Shown here in pieces: positions 5,948 to 6,566 of a DNA stretch of 6,566 nt. The notes under the pieces were generated by a model. It was not told where the DNA came from, ran no database searches, and saw only the letters and a program-made list of their open reading frames with translations. Positions within the stretch are counted from its first letter, which is position 1. Each line of letters opens with the position of its first letter. Both the position numbers and the translations under genes were made by a program. The stretch spans positions 1 to 6,566 of the forward strand of contig JAUVUS010000152.1 in assembly GCA_030600865.1 (NCBI GenBank), written 5' to 3'. The stretch comes from Bacteroidales bacterium (GTDB taxonomy: Bacteria; Bacteroidota; Bacteroidia; Bacteroidales; UBA12077).

Positions 5948-6566
5948 TCACCTAAAGATAAAACCATTTTTTAAAGGATCAACAGGATCGAAATAAAAAT
6001 CATTTTGTCCAGTAATAAATGCTGTTCCTGTAACTTCTGGTATAACTGCTTTGTGTGGACCATATTCGGTTGTTTCAATCACTTCAACATCCATTGTTGT
6101 TCCCAAAATACTTTCTATGGTGATTTTTTCTCCGGTTTTTAATTCATTTTTTGCATGATGTAATGCAGCTCTTGCACTCACTCCCGAACCAGTTGCAGAA
6201 CGATCAACTTCGCCTTCGGCAAATATGCAAACATTACGACTATGGTTTTTTGGGTTATGTGCTTTACCTGTAAATATGGTACCATACAAAAAACTCAATT
6301 CTTCTTCGAAAGGATGCTTTATTTCGAATTTATCTATTATGGCATATTTAATTTTTCTGCCGTAATCGATTAATTGGTTATAATTCGAACCATCCATTTT
6401 TAACCCTAATTCATCAGCATCACAAAATGCATAAAATGCGCCACCATATGCAACATCAAATTTTATTTTCCCTATACCGGGAACATCAATTTCTTGATCT
6501 TTTAAATAAAGGAATGATGGCACATTCTTAAATGATACCTTTTTAACTATTCCATTTTCGCGAAAA
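5948..6566 (-). CDS. Proline racemase-family enzyme, probable trans-3-hydroxy-L-proline dehydratase (5' end missing)
   Basis: The frame is open from the right edge to TGA at 5948-5950, giving 205 residues of a family usually about 330-345 long. A GTG at 6523-6521 is not the start: the 14 codons before it (FRENGIVKKVSFKN) continue the normal family sequence into VPSFLYL. Landmarks are KFDVAYGGAFYAFCDADELGL and FAEGEVDRSATGSGVSARAA. Proline racemases and hydroxyproline epimerases have DRSPCGTG with the second catalytic Cys; here Thr (codon 6191-6193) takes that place. A Cys/Thr pair is the known mark of trans-3-hydroxy-L-proline dehydratases, such as human L3HYPDH, which remove water to give pyrroline-2-carboxylate. 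The first Cys lies outside the window, so the call rests on half the active site. It is probably a cytoplasmic enzyme of hydroxyproline use. The upstream partner genes cannot be seen. Confidence 0.85.
   Translation of the reverse strand, partial: FRENGIVKKVSFKNVPSFLYLKDQEIDVPGIGKIKFDVAYGGAFYAFCDADELGLKMDGSNYNQLIDYGRKIKYAIIDKFEIKHPFEEELSFLYGTIFTGKAHNPKNHSRNVCIFAEGEVDRSATGSGVSARAALHHAKNELKTGEKITIESILGTTMDVEVIETTEYGPHKAVIPEVTGTAFITGQNDFYFDPVDPLKNGFIFR

Noticed and set aside
6521..6523. GTG as the start of the racemase-family gene
   Set aside because: The frame stays open to the window edge, and the residues upstream fit the family, which is about 130 residues longer at its N-terminus.
1..6566. 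CRISPR arrays, tRNA or rRNA genes, transposase genes
   Set aside because: No spacer-repeat array, no cloverleaf-like or rRNA sequence, and no transposase motifs were seen in any frame.

Overview
The window looks like chromosomal DNA from a Bacteroidota bacterium, most likely a free-living or marine Bacteroidales/Marinilabiliales-type organism. The grounds are low GC, A-rich start-codon leaders in place of Shine-Dalgarno sites, a promoter of the TTTG / TAnnTTTG type, a four-helix membrane-anchored LytTR regulator, a DUF2141 domain and a secreted C69 peptidase. The genus cannot be fixed from the sequence alone.

Layout. Plus strand, left: the C-terminus of a short-chain dehydrogenase (3-221), then, 11 bases on, a two-domain VOC (glyoxalase/dioxygenase fold) protein (233-1294). 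These converge on a minus-strand block across a perfect 28-bp palindrome (1327-1354). All remaining genes are on the minus strand. In transcription order they are a proline racemase-family enzyme cut by the right edge (5948-6566), a secreted C69 dipeptidase (4099-5736), a membrane-bound LytTR regulator (3111-3968), a secreted alpha/beta hydrolase fused to DUF2141 (1727-2884), and a small membrane protein made of twelve five-residue repeats (1376-1693). No gene-free stretch exceeds 300 bases. The two largest gaps (2885-3110 and 5737-5947) both hold structured DNA.

How it may work together. The most interesting part is the LytTR / hydrolase-DUF2141 / pentad-repeat module. Between the regulator and the hydrolase lies a good Bacteroidota promoter (2929-2960). 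Just upstream of it are three direct repeats whose GTGAT core recurs exactly every 20 bp, close to the two-helical-turn spacing used by LytTR proteins. The hydrolase and pentad genes share an identical 14-bp leader just before their start codons and are 33 bases apart. I infer that the regulator controls a two-gene envelope operon of unknown purpose. The other genes look metabolic: the racemase-family protein has Thr where epimerases have a second catalytic Cys, which points to trans-3-hydroxy-L-proline dehydratase, and the C69 enzyme is probably a periplasmic dipeptidase. A second unusual element, inverted arrays of an 8-bp-phased TGGAT/ATTCCA unit (5803-5876), lies between these two genes.
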